NCBI GenBank assembly: GCA_025057975.1
Contig: JANWUV010000013.1
Span: 50,202 to 114,201 of the forward strand
Direction of reading: 5' to 3'
From: Chloracidobacterium sp.
Lineage (GTDB): Bacteria; Acidobacteriota; Blastocatellia; Chloracidobacteriales; Chloracidobacteriaceae
Length of the DNA stretch: 64,000 nt
Numbering within the stretch: the stretch's first letter is position 1; every line of letters begins with the position of its first letter. The position numbers and the translations under genes were made by a program. The notes beneath the pieces are model-generated. The model was not told the origin of the DNA and did not search any database. It worked only from the letters and a program-made list of their open reading frames with translations. Below are positions 35,020 to 42,718 of this stretch, piece by piece.

Positions 35020-35988
35020 GTGACCCTCGATACCGTCGTGCACGGGGATTGTTTGGCTGTTTTGCGCCAGCTGCCGTCCGAAACGGCCGACCTGACGTTC
35101 GCCGACCCGCCTTTCAACTTGGCTAAGAAGTACCACAGCTATGATGACCGACGCGGACAGGAGGAGTACCTTGCGTGGTGTCGCGAATGGCTTCGCGAGT
35201 TAGTGCGGATTACGAAACCCACAGGGAGCCTGTTCGTCCACAACATTCCCAAGTGGCTGACGCACTACGCTGCCTTTCTCAACACACAGGCGGACTTTCG
35301 ACACTGGATCGCGTGGGATGCGCTAGGCATGCCGCTGGGCAAGACGCTTATGCCGCGTCACTACGGGATTTTGTTCTATGCTAAGGATAGGCGGCGGCAG
35401 AAGTTCTATGAAATCCGGCATCCGCACCGGCGCTGTCGCAAGTGCGGCGTTTTGCACAAGGACTACGGCGGGAAAAAGCATAGTTTGCATCCCTTTGGGC
35501 CGCTGGTTTCGGATGTGTGGAGTGACTTGCACCGCATCAAGCATGCCTCGCGCCGTGACGCGCACCCTTGCCAGCTTCCCGAAACCGTACTGGAACGGCT
35601 CATCCTGATGGCGACTGACGAAGGCGATGTGGTGGTGGACCCGTTCGCTGGGACGGGCACGACGCTCGTTGCAGCGAAGAAGCTTGGTCGGCGCTACCTT
35701 GGCATCGAACTCGACGCCGGTTACGTCGCTATTGCCCGTGAGCGTTTGGCGCGGACGCCGGCCGCGTCACGCATCGGCGATGTGTGGGTCAGTCAAGTGC
35801 GCGGTATGCTGGTGACGATTCGGGATTGCGACTGGCCGCGGTTGCAGGCGTATTATGCGATTCCGGCGACGGCGGCGGCGATTGAAACCTCGCCTATTGT
35901 CTTTGACCGACGGTTGGCGACGGTAACGCCGCTGCCAGCGCCGGCGACGACGGCAGTGCTGGCGACCGGCTGCCGAAAGACCGCCTGA
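35020..35988 (+). CDS. Orphan beta-class DNA methyltransferase
   Basis: 322 residues from the GTG at 35020, which has GGAGG at 35005-35009; the open frame upstream to 34855 looks non-coding. Motif IV is DPPF (Asp29) and motif I is DPFAGTGTT (Asp207). This order is the beta class (CcrM-like N6-adenine or N4-cytosine enzymes). A middle segment (about 130-165) with RCRKCG and many basic residues could be the target-recognition part. No restriction endonuclease is adjacent, so it is likely a solitary epigenetic methylase. The membrane glycosyltransferase gene starts 13 bp later. Confidence 0.88.
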   Translation: MTLDTVVHGDCLAVLRQLPSETADLTFADPPFNLAKKYHSYDDRRGQEEYLAWCREWLRELVRITKPTGSLFVHNIPKWLTHYAAFLNTQADFRHWIAWDALGMPLGKTLMPRHYGILFYAKDRRRQKFYEIRHPHRRCRKCGVLHKDYGGKKHSLHPFGPLVSDVWSDLHRIKHASRRDAHPCQLPETVLERLILMATDEGDVVVDPFAGTGTTLVAAKKLGRRYLGIELDAGYVAIARERLARTPAASRIGDVWVSQVRGMLVTIRDCDWPRLQAYYAIPATAAAIETSPIVFDRRLATVTPLPAPATTAVLATGCRKTA

Positions 35989-36001
35989 CCATCGTTTCTA
36001 C

Positions 36002-37567
36002 GTGGGAAACCTTGAATTCTTGCCGACCCATCCCACCGTTCCCGCCGCCGTTGGCGCGTGTCCACCTCGCTTGTGCTGGGCGGTGTTGATATTGGCCAGC
36101 TTGTTCCCCCCTTGGTGCGCCTTGGGGCAAGGTTTTGATCTCAACGACGACGCCTACATTACGCTGACCTACGCTAAGAATCTGGCCGCCGGACGCGGCT
36201 TTGTGTTCAACCACCCGCCGGCCACGTTCGGTACGACGACGCCGCTGCTGGCGCTGCTGGTTGGTGCGCTAGCTGCTCTGCTGCCCAACGCACCGGTGGA
36301 TGCGCTCGCTGTCTGGTTGACGGCGGCCGCCTGGATCGCCGCCGGATGGATATTTTTCATCTTCCGCCGTGTCTGGGGGCTTGGCGATGCCTCAGGGTTA
36401 CTGGTCGCGCTGGCGGTCTTGTTCGGCGGCTGGACAGGGCCGCTGGGCGTGCTTGGTTCCGAGACATTCTTGTTCCACGCGCTACTGGCGTTGGCGCTGT
36501 CGCTGCATCTTGCCGGGCGGGATGTCGCCGCCGGCTTGGCTGTCGGCCTGCTGTTCCTGACGCGCGGTGAGGGGGTGCTGGTGTTGGGCGTGATTGGAGC
36601 GTCCTTGTTTGGTCAGTGGCGCTGGGCGGCACGACGCGCGTCCGACCAAAGCCAGCATGGGGCGGCGACGGCGGCGCAGCGTTTGGGATGGTCGGCGTTC
36701 GGCTTTGGCGTGCTCTTCACCCTGTGGGCGCTCTACGCCTACCGGACGTTTGGGCAGGCGCTTCCGGCGACCCTAGCCGCCAAGCGGGCGCAGGCGGCGC
36801 TCGGCTGGCCGACCTTCACCCATGAACTGACGAACAGTTGGTGGCGTGCCTGGGGCGGCCCGGCGCTCGGTCATCCGCTACTCAGTCCGTGGTGGGCGCT
36901 GGTCGGCGTCGGTGTGGTTACTGCTGTTAGGTCGCGTTGGCGGTGGCAGCTGTGGTTGCTCTGGCTTGGCGCGTACGTGGGCGGCTACGCGGCGCTCGGC
37001 GTCGCCGGCTACTGGTGGTATCAGGTTCCGATTTTTCTCGCCCTTCAGCTCTTTTTCGCGCTGGGACTCGTCACGGTTTTTGAATGGCTGACGGCGGGCG
37101 GCTCGGAAAAGCGCCGCTTGGCGGGGACGGCCGTGGCAACGCTCGGCTTGCTGTGGAGTCTCACGACATCGGCGTGGGCGGTGGCGGCGTACCAAGGCGA
37201 CTGGCGCGCGGCGTCCTATCGCGCCCTAGCGGCGTGGTGTCGGACGCACGCGCAGCCGACCGACCGGGTGGCCTTCCACGAAGTCGGTTATCTGGGTTTT
37301 TACAGCAACCAGCGGATTGTAGATTTGTGCGGCCTGACAACGCCGGAAGTGCTCCCCCATTTTGCCCAGCGCGACTTGGTCTGGCCGGTGAAAACGCTGT
37401 CGCCGGAGTGGTACGTCGCCAGCCCAACGTGGGATATTCTCCCGGCGCTGCGCGAAGGCGGCTGGTTTGACGCGACCTACCGCCGCGTCGCCGTCCTGCC
37501 CGCGCCCAACGGCGGCGAACTCCAGATTTTTCAGCGCATTCGCGCGAATGACGCCGGGACGCCATGA
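36002..37567 (+). CDS. GT-C type membrane glycosyltransferase (AftB/ArnT-like)
   Basis: 521 residues with about ten membrane helices. The first periplasmic loop has DLNDDAYITLTYAKNLAAGRGFVFN, containing the DDAY metal/acid motif of GT-C enzymes that use polyprenyl-phosphate sugars. The C-terminal soluble part (about 400-510) has FHEVGYLGFYSNQRIVDLCGL (key GYLGFYS), as in the mycobacterial AftB-related group. GTG at 36002 is the longest start; it has no clear ribosome site. The acceptor is unknown. It ends 7 bp before mqnD. Confidence 0.8.
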   Translation: MGNLEFLPTHPTVPAAVGACPPRLCWAVLILASLFPPWCALGQGFDLNDDAYITLTYAKNLAAGRGFVFNHPPATFGTTTPLLALLVGALAALLPNAPVDALAVWLTAAAWIAAGWIFFIFRRVWGLGDASGLLVALAVLFGGWTGPLGVLGSETFLFHALLALALSLHLAGRDVAAGLAVGLLFLTRGEGVLVLGVIGASLFGQWRWAARRASDQSQHGAATAAQRLGWSAFGFGVLFTLWALYAYRTFGQALPATLAAKRAQAALGWPTFTHELTNSWWRAWGGPALGHPLLSPWWALVGVGVVTAVRSRWRWQLWLLWLGAYVGGYAALGVAGYWWYQVPIFLALQLFFALGLVTVFEWLTAGGSEKRRLAGTAVATLGLLWSLTTSAWAVAAYQGDWRAASYRALAAWCRTHAQPTDRVAFHEVGYLGFYSNQRIVDLCGLTTPEVLPHFAQRDLVWPVKTLSPEWYVASPTWDILPALREGGWFDATYRRVAVLPAPNGGELQIFQRIRANDAGTP

Positions 37568-37574
37568 CAACGCC

Positions 37575-38396
37575 ATGACGACGCTGACGCTGGGCTATTC
37601 GCCTTGCCCCAACGATACCTACATTTTCGGTGCGCTAGCCCTTGGGCTGGTTCGCGCGCCGGGCATGACGTTCGACATCCGACTCGCCGACGTGCAGACG
37701 CTCAACGAGTGGGCGCTGGCTGGCAGGCTGGATGTCACGAAGCTGTCCTTCGCCGCGCTGCTGACGCCGCCGATTGCCGAGCGGTATGACTTGCTTGACG
37801 TTGGCGCGGCGCTGGGCCGCAACTGCGGCCCGCTGGTGGTCGCCCGCGAGCCGTTTGCGGCCGAAGAGCTGCGGCGTAAGCGCCTAGTCACGCCGGGAAA
37901 GCTCACGACGGCGCACCTGCTGATTCGACTGTTTACCGACGACGCGCCCATCGCGGCGGAGTCGCCGTTTGAGCGCATCCTGCCGGCCGTAGCAGTCGGC
38001 GACTACGACGCGGGCGTGATCATCCACGAAAGCCGCTTTGTTTACCCGACTTTTGGGCTGACGCGCATTGTGGATTTGGGAGAGTGGTGGGAAGCAACGA
38101 CAGGGCTGCCGCTCCCGCTGGGCGGGATCGCCGTCCGTCGAACGCTGGACGCGGAGACGCGCCAGGCCGTAAGGCAGGTGATTCGGGAGAGTTTGGCTTA
38201 CGCCGATGCGCACCCAGAGGCCGTTCGTCCGTACATCGCCGCGCATGCGCAGGAAATGTCGGCCGACGTTCAGTCCCGGCACATCGCGCTGTACGTCAAT
38301 GAGTTCACGCGCAATTTGGGCGACGAAGGCCGCGCCGCCGTTGAAGCGCTGCGTCGGCAGGCGCAGCAGCTTCGACGCGGAGTGGCACTGCTGTAG
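37575..38396 (+). CDS. mqnD: 1,4-dihydroxy-6-naphthoate synthase MqnD
   Basis: 273 residues from the ATG at 37575. LGYSPCPNDTYIFGAL is the diagnostic N-terminus of MqnD, which converts cyclic dehypoxanthine futalosine to 1,4-dihydroxy-6-naphthoate in the futalosine route to menaquinone. The periplasmic-binding-protein-like fold continues with VTKLSFAALL, GRNCGPLVV, PGKLTTAHLL and DAGVIIHESRF, all conserved. mqnA lies next to it in convergent orientation. MqnB, MqnC and MqnE are not in the window. Confidence 0.94.
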   Translation: MTTLTLGYSPCPNDTYIFGALALGLVRAPGMTFDIRLADVQTLNEWALAGRLDVTKLSFAALLTPPIAERYDLLDVGAALGRNCGPLVVAREPFAAEELRRKRLVTPGKLTTAHLLIRLFTDDAPIAAESPFERILPAVAVGDYDAGVIIHESRFVYPTFGLTRIVDLGEWWEATTGLPLPLGGIAVRRTLDAETRQAVRQVIRESLAYADAHPEAVRPYIAAHAQEMSADVQSRHIALYVNEFTRNLGDEGRAAVEALRRQAQQLRRGVALL

Positions 38397-38481
38397 CGCG
38401 GTCACTGCTCGGTCATCATCGTACACCGCCGCACAGCTGTTCGCCGGGCGTCAAGCGCCGTCTCAATACCGCTGACCGCTC

Positions 38482-39282
38482 TCACCACCACCGTATCGGG
38501 CGCACCTCTGGGATTAGGCCGTGCTTGGCGGCCAACCGCCAGTAGTGTGTTAGTCCGGCGACGTCTTCGGCGTCCAGCCCGTAGTGAATGTTTTCCGTCA
38601 GGTACGCGACCAAATCCTCCACCGGCAAGCCAAGCATCGGGGCATACTGCACCGCCAGCGCCGACCGGGCGCGCAAACCAGCGTCGCGCGCGGCGGCAAA
38701 GTCTAATATGCGTACCTGTTCGCGCGCTTCGGCGCGCACCGCCCAGATTGCGAAAACGAACGGTAAATCCGTCCAGCGCCGCCATTCGGTGGCAAGGTCG
38801 AGCACTTCAAGCCCCTGCCGATCAAAGGTCAGCGCCGGATCGCCGATGATCACGGCGGCGTCGTATTCGGCGAGCATGCGTGGCGCGTCCGGCGGAGCTG
38901 GGTGGAATACAGCCGCCCGACCGTAGAACTCTGCAAACAGAATGCGCGCTAACGCCGCCGACGTACGCGACGACGTATCTAACGCGACCGTCCGGACTTC
39001 CGACAGCGGCTTTTTCAGTGCCAGCACAACGCTGCGAACGGCCTGCTTCGCTCCAATAGCAACGCCCGGCACGGCGTAGAGGTTTGGGATGCGTTGATAC
39101 TCAATAACGGGGATAAGCGCCGCCGCAACTTCACCCTGCCGCAATAACTCGGCGCACCGCGACGGGGCGGCGTCAGTAATCAGCCGGCAGCGCGTACGTT
39201 GTTCGCCGACTAGAAAATCATGCATCAGCACCGCCGAGTTGAGGTAATCCGATCCGGCGATGCTGGGTAAAGCGTGAGCCAC
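38482..39282 (-). CDS. mqnA: Chorismate dehydratase MqnA
   Basis: 266 residues. MqnA dehydrates chorismate to 3-[(1-carboxyvinyl)oxy]benzoate, the first step of the futalosine pathway. Seen: YLNSAVL near the N-terminus, the stretch SRCAELLRQGEVAAALIPVIEYQRI (key GEVAAALIPVIEY), the TSSRTSAAL substrate loop and GDPALTF. The C-terminal region YLTENIHYGLDAEDVAGLTHYW is typical. It starts 8 bp after the def stop on the same strand. Confidence 0.94.
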   Translation of the reverse strand: MAHALPSIAGSDYLNSAVLMHDFLVGEQRTRCRLITDAAPSRCAELLRQGEVAAALIPVIEYQRIPNLYAVPGVAIGAKQAVRSVVLALKKPLSEVRTVALDTSSRTSAALARILFAEFYGRAAVFHPAPPDAPRMLAEYDAAVIIGDPALTFDRQGLEVLDLATEWRRWTDLPFVFAIWAVRAEAREQVRILDFAAARDAGLRARSALAVQYAPMLGLPVEDLVAYLTENIHYGLDAEDVAGLTHYWRLAAKHGLIPEVRPIRWW

Positions 39283-39289
39283 GGGTGAG

Positions 39290-39793
39290 TCACCACTTGC
39301 CTTCGCGCTTGAGTTTCTGAATCTTGCGCCGAATCATCTCACGCCGCAGCGGGCTGGCTTTATCAATGAAAAGGCTGCCTTCCAAGTGGTCGTATTCGTG
39401 CAGGACGCAGCGCGCTTCAAGATCAAGAAAATCACCTTCAAACCACTCGCCCCGTAAGTTTTGAGCGCGAACGACAACCCGCGCCGCGCGTTCCACTTCA
39501 AAGTAAATGCCGGGGAAGCTCAGGCAGCCTTCATCGCCGCTCTGCCGGCCTTCGGTCAGGACAATTTCGGGGTTGATAAAGACAAACTGACGGTCGCGTT
39601 CTTTACTGCAATCCATAACGAACAAGCGTTTGGAGACGCCGACCTGCGGCGCCGCCAGCCCAACGCCCGGCGCGTCGTACATCGTCTCGAACATATCGGC
39701 GACCAGTTGGGCCAGCTCGTCATCAAACGTCGTCACCGGGGCGGCTTTCTCCGTCAGAATCTTCGCCCCGTACTTGACGATTTCTCTTTTCAT
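39290..39793 (-). CDS. def: Peptide deformylase
   Basis: 167 residues, normal length. It removes the N-formyl group from new proteins. All three motifs are intact: GVGLAAPQ (43-50), EGCLS (metal Cys90) and HEYDH (His132, catalytic Glu133, His136); Tyr replaces the commoner Phe/Ile in the last motif. The first gene of the def-mqnA pair. Confidence 0.96.
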   Translation of the reverse strand: MKREIVKYGAKILTEKAAPVTTFDDELAQLVADMFETMYDAPGVGLAAPQVGVSKRLFVMDCSKERDRQFVFINPEIVLTEGRQSGDEGCLSFPGIYFEVERAARVVVRAQNLRGEWFEGDFLDLEARCVLHEYDHLEGSLFIDKASPLRREMIRRKIQKLKREGKW

Positions 39794-40047
39794 GTCTTGT
39801 CAATCCTCGCATTCCGGCTTGTTGTGCGCCTTGATCATTCTCGGTGAAGTGTTCGCCGACGTTTGGTATGCAGCAGGATAGCACGACGCGCAATGCGTTC
39901 CGGCGAATTCGCCGTTGCTTCGCCAAGAAGCGTTTCCGTCATGTTCTGAGGACTATAGCGCCACAAACGTCAGCCTTGTGATTGTTGGTGTATGCTGACG
40001 GCGACCACACCGAAAGGCTTCAGAGCACGCTACACTGCAAGGCGTGG
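39794..40047. other. Intergenic region upstream of def
   Basis: No supported gene. On the minus strand a 35-codon frame (MTETLLGEAT...) begins near 39943 but has no ribosome site. GAGG about 12 nt before 39793 may serve def. Beyond 40048 the DNA turns into a repeat copy and a decayed gene. Confidence 0.4.
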
Positions 40048-40131
40048 CTGTTTCTCACAATGGGGCAAGCTCGAAGCCGCCTGGTGCGGGACGCTGCGCC
40101 GTCACAAAGCGGCGGAACACCGCCGCACTCC
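40048..40131 (-). repeat. Internal part of the MITE-like element
   Basis: On the minus strand this 84-nt segment matches 19242-19326. The first 36 nt (from GGAGTGCGGCGG through the GGCGC after the TTTGTGA stretch) differ at only two positions. The segments end alike in TGAGAAACAGC. The CTAGAGC ends are absent, so this is a truncated copy. Confidence 0.6.
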
Positions 40132-40179
40132 TGAATGGCAGGCTAACCCACAACATTTTCAAGGCTTTGCCGCCTCATC

Positions 40180-40740
40180 ATCCCCAAGCGATTTCAACGC
40201 TGGATCGCCTCGCACAGTCCTATGCCGCCGCGATGTCTTGGGAACAGGACGTGCAGGCTTATCAGCAGTCTGGATAAACTGGCTTGGCTGTATTGTGCTC
40301 AGAGGCGGTTCGAGGAAGCCGAGCGCGTTCACAAAACAAGCCATTGAAAACGCCGAGCGTCGCTATGGCTTTGAAAGCTTGCCGGCGCCGGTCGGCTTGA
40401 GTCGCTTGCCGCCCTCTATGTCGCAAGGGGCATACGCCCAAGCCGAACCTTTGTCCCGATGGGCGCTAGGGATTCAAGAACAAGAAAAGCCTCCGAAGCG
40501 CAAACTGCTGAATGCCTGGAGCTTGTGTCCACCCTGCACTTGCTGGCTTCCGTCTACAGTTTGAGCGCGCGGTACGCACAGGCGGAGCCACTTTACAAGC
40601 GCGAACTGGCGATTCGGGAAAAGGAAGGGCCGGCGTTGAATGCCGGTTTTCAGCCCGCTTTGATCACTTTGCTCGAAAGTCTTGCCGAGCTGCATCGAGC
40701 GATGGACCGCGCCAAGGAAGCCGAAGCTATGAAACGCGCG
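40180..40740 (+). pseudogene. Decayed tetratricopeptide-repeat (kinesin light chain-like) gene
   Basis: Five TPR-like units can be read in order but in changing frames: TLDRLAQSYAAAMSWEQ (frame of 40044); SLDKLAWLYCAQRRFEEAERV (from 40267), ending at a stop; SLAALYVARG (from 40402), continued in another frame as AYAQAEPLSRWALGIQEQEK; LHLLASVYSLSARYAQAEPL (frame of 40459), and LESLAELHRAMDRAKEAEAM. At least three frameshifts and a stop interrupt it. The units resemble TPR proteins with YAQAEPLYKRALAI-type repeats. The start is lost next to the repeat copy at 40048-40131, which may have disrupted the gene. Confidence 0.7.
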
Positions 40741-40976
40741 CCACCGCGGCTGCACCGCCGAGGGTTGAAGTCACTAGGCCGGCGAAGCCTCCGTCATGCC
40801 GGCCACGCTCGTCGCTGGTTGGGTCGTCCTTGGCACTTCCACCCAAGGCTGTTAGACTGTTTGCCGGCTTTTTGCATAACGCGATTTGCTCTAGCCTGCT
40901 TAAGAACGCAAGGCGCTTGTCGGCGCAGTCTTCGGCGCGTTAGCTTACGATATTCCATCGCGGAGGCATCCAGCAC

Positions 40977-41720
40977 ATGTGGGAAAGGTTGAAACGCCTG
41001 TTCCGTTCCATTTTCGGCGGTATGATTGATGCAGCCGAGGACCCAGAACTCATTCTGCAGCAAATCATCCGCGACATGCGCGACCAAGTTCCAAAGCTGA
41101 ATGAGAACGTCGCGCAAGTGATGTCGAACGAAAAACTGCTTGAACGTGAGGTGGCGACGCTGGAACGCGAAATCACCGAGCTGGATGGCAAGATCAAAGC
41201 CGCCATCAAGATGGGACGCGACGATATTGCGACGACCTACATCGCCTCGATGCAGGAAAAACAGAACTCACTGGCGCGCGCCAAAGAACAACTGGTTGTG
41301 GCGAGGAAAGCCTCGCAACAGGCGATTCGCTTTCGTGATGAGTACCTGCTCAAGATGAAGCGGAAGCAAGACGAGGCGACGCAACTCATCAGCGAAAGCA
41401 AGCGCGCACGCATGCAGGAGCAGTTGGCGGCGACGATGGCTTCCTTCCAAATTGCCGACACGGCCGGGTCGTTTGATGAGATGCGTGAAAAAATCAATCG
41501 TCGTGTCGCCGCCGCTGAAGCCAAGATGGAACTGGCTAACTCCGGCGTGGATTCGCAAATGGCCCAGATTGAGCGCGAAGCCTATAACATCCAAGCTCAG
41601 GAGACCCTTATGGCGTACAAGCGTCAGCTGGGCATCATCCCCGATGAGCCGGCGGCGCTGGCCGAGTCGCCGGGCAGTGAACGGACGCTAGGGCCGGCCC
41701 AAAGAAAGGCCCTTGAGTAG
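40977..41720 (+). CDS. pspA: PspA/IM30 family membrane-stress protein
   Basis: 247 residues, nearly all coiled coil. The N-terminal amphipathic helix MWERLKRLFRSIFGG, followed by DPELILQQIIRDM, is diagnostic. Family members form ESCRT-III-like assemblies that maintain the inner membrane; the plant and cyanobacterial branch (Vipp1) supports thylakoids. A short C-terminal extension past residue 215 is acidic and Pro/Ala-rich but not the long Vipp1 tail. A GGAGG lies about 12 nt before the ATG. No other psp genes nearby. Confidence 0.93.
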   Translation: MWERLKRLFRSIFGGMIDAAEDPELILQQIIRDMRDQVPKLNENVAQVMSNEKLLEREVATLEREITELDGKIKAAIKMGRDDIATTYIASMQEKQNSLARAKEQLVVARKASQQAIRFRDEYLLKMKRKQDEATQLISESKRARMQEQLAATMASFQIADTAGSFDEMREKINRRVAAAEAKMELANSGVDSQMAQIEREAYNIQAQETLMAYKRQLGIIPDEPAALAESPGSERTLGPAQRKALE

Positions 41721-41747
41721 CTTTGTCCTGACCCCGACAAGACGTGC

Positions 41748-41790
41748 CGGCGACTCCCGCCGTGGTTCACAGCGGAGGGTCGCTTTTTTT
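41748..41790 (+). terminator. Terminator after pspA overlapping the end of xth
   Basis: An imperfect GC-rich hairpin (CGACTCCCGCCGT...CAGCGGAGGGTCG) followed by GCTTTTTTT at 41784-41790. It lies partly inside the convergent xth 3' end. Confidence 0.6.
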
Positions 41791-42609
41791 CGGTGCTGTT
41801 TGTCGGGAATCCGAAGCGACCGGCGGCCGGCGAAACGTCGCTATCACCGGTGCATGGTCGGACGGACGCGCTTTGCTGCGTTCCGCCACGTCTATCCTTG
41901 CTTCAATGCAGACTTCCGCCAAAGGCGGCGTCGCCCAGATGTGATCAATCCGCCAACCGCGATTCCGCGCAAAACCGCTGCTGCGGTAGTCCCACCAGCT
42001 GTACAGGCCTGTTTCGGCTGGATGCCGTTCGCGGACGACATCCCGCAAGCCCCACCGCCGCCAGCGTTCAAGAAACGCATGCTCCTGCGAGTGAAACATC
42101 ACCGTTTCGCGGTTGCCTTCCGGATCGTAGAGATCAATGTCCGCCGGAGCAATGTTGTAATCGCCGCATACCAGCAGCGGACGCTCCGGCGTCAGCGCGC
42201 CGGTGAGAAACCGCGTGAGACGTTCTAGAAATTCAAGCTTGTAGGCGAACTTGGGTGAACTGACCGCCTCGCCGTTGGGGACGTAAACCGAGATGATGTC
42301 TATGCCGTGCAGCGTCGCCATCAAGAAACGCCGTTGGGCGTTGGGTGGATCATCGGGCAGCCCGCGCCGAACGTTGCTTGGATCGTCAAAAGACAGCAAG
42401 GCCACGCCGTTGTAGCTCTTCTGTCCAAAAACCGTGGCGACATAGCCGAGTCGCTCAAACGCTTCAAACGGAAACTCGTCGTCCGGCACTTTGGTTTCTT
42501 GCAGGCACAGTACGTCAGGTTCGTACCGTTCAAGCCAGTCAAGGACGTGCGGCAAGCGGACGCGAATGGAATTAACGTTCCAAGTGGCGACGGTTAGCGT
42601 GGCGCTCAT
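41767..42609 (-). CDS. xth: Exodeoxyribonuclease III
   Basis: 280 residues from the ATG at 42609, giving MSATLTVATWNVNSIRVRL. AP endonuclease/3' exonuclease of base-excision repair. Catalytic motifs: LQETK (metal Glu), SVYVPNGE, GDYNIAPADIDLYDP (Asp/Asn) and SDHAPV (His). Divergent from dnaX with a 109-bp gap. The DNA-repair genes udg and phr are elsewhere in the window, not in an operon with it. Confidence 0.94.
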   Translation of the reverse strand: MSATLTVATWNVNSIRVRLPHVLDWLERYEPDVLCLQETKVPDDEFPFEAFERLGYVATVFGQKSYNGVALLSFDDPSNVRRGLPDDPPNAQRRFLMATLHGIDIISVYVPNGEAVSSPKFAYKLEFLERLTRFLTGALTPERPLLVCGDYNIAPADIDLYDPEGNRETVMFHSQEHAFLERWRRWGLRDVVRERHPAETGLYSWWDYRSSGFARNRGWRIDHIWATPPLAEVCIEARIDVAERSKARPSDHAPVIATFRRPPVASDSRQTAPKKSDPPL

Positions 42610-42718
42610 ACTCGCCAGACTATGCAACGCTGGACAACGACGCAAACCGGTTTTTCAAGACTGTTCATGGGGTTGGGCGCTTGCCGACGCGAACTCGCGT
42701 CGCTAGGCTTGTTCAGGA

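Noticed and set aside
39837..39943. 35-codon minus-strand frame upstream of def (MTETLLGEAT...)
   Set aside because: No ribosome site and no similarity I recognise.
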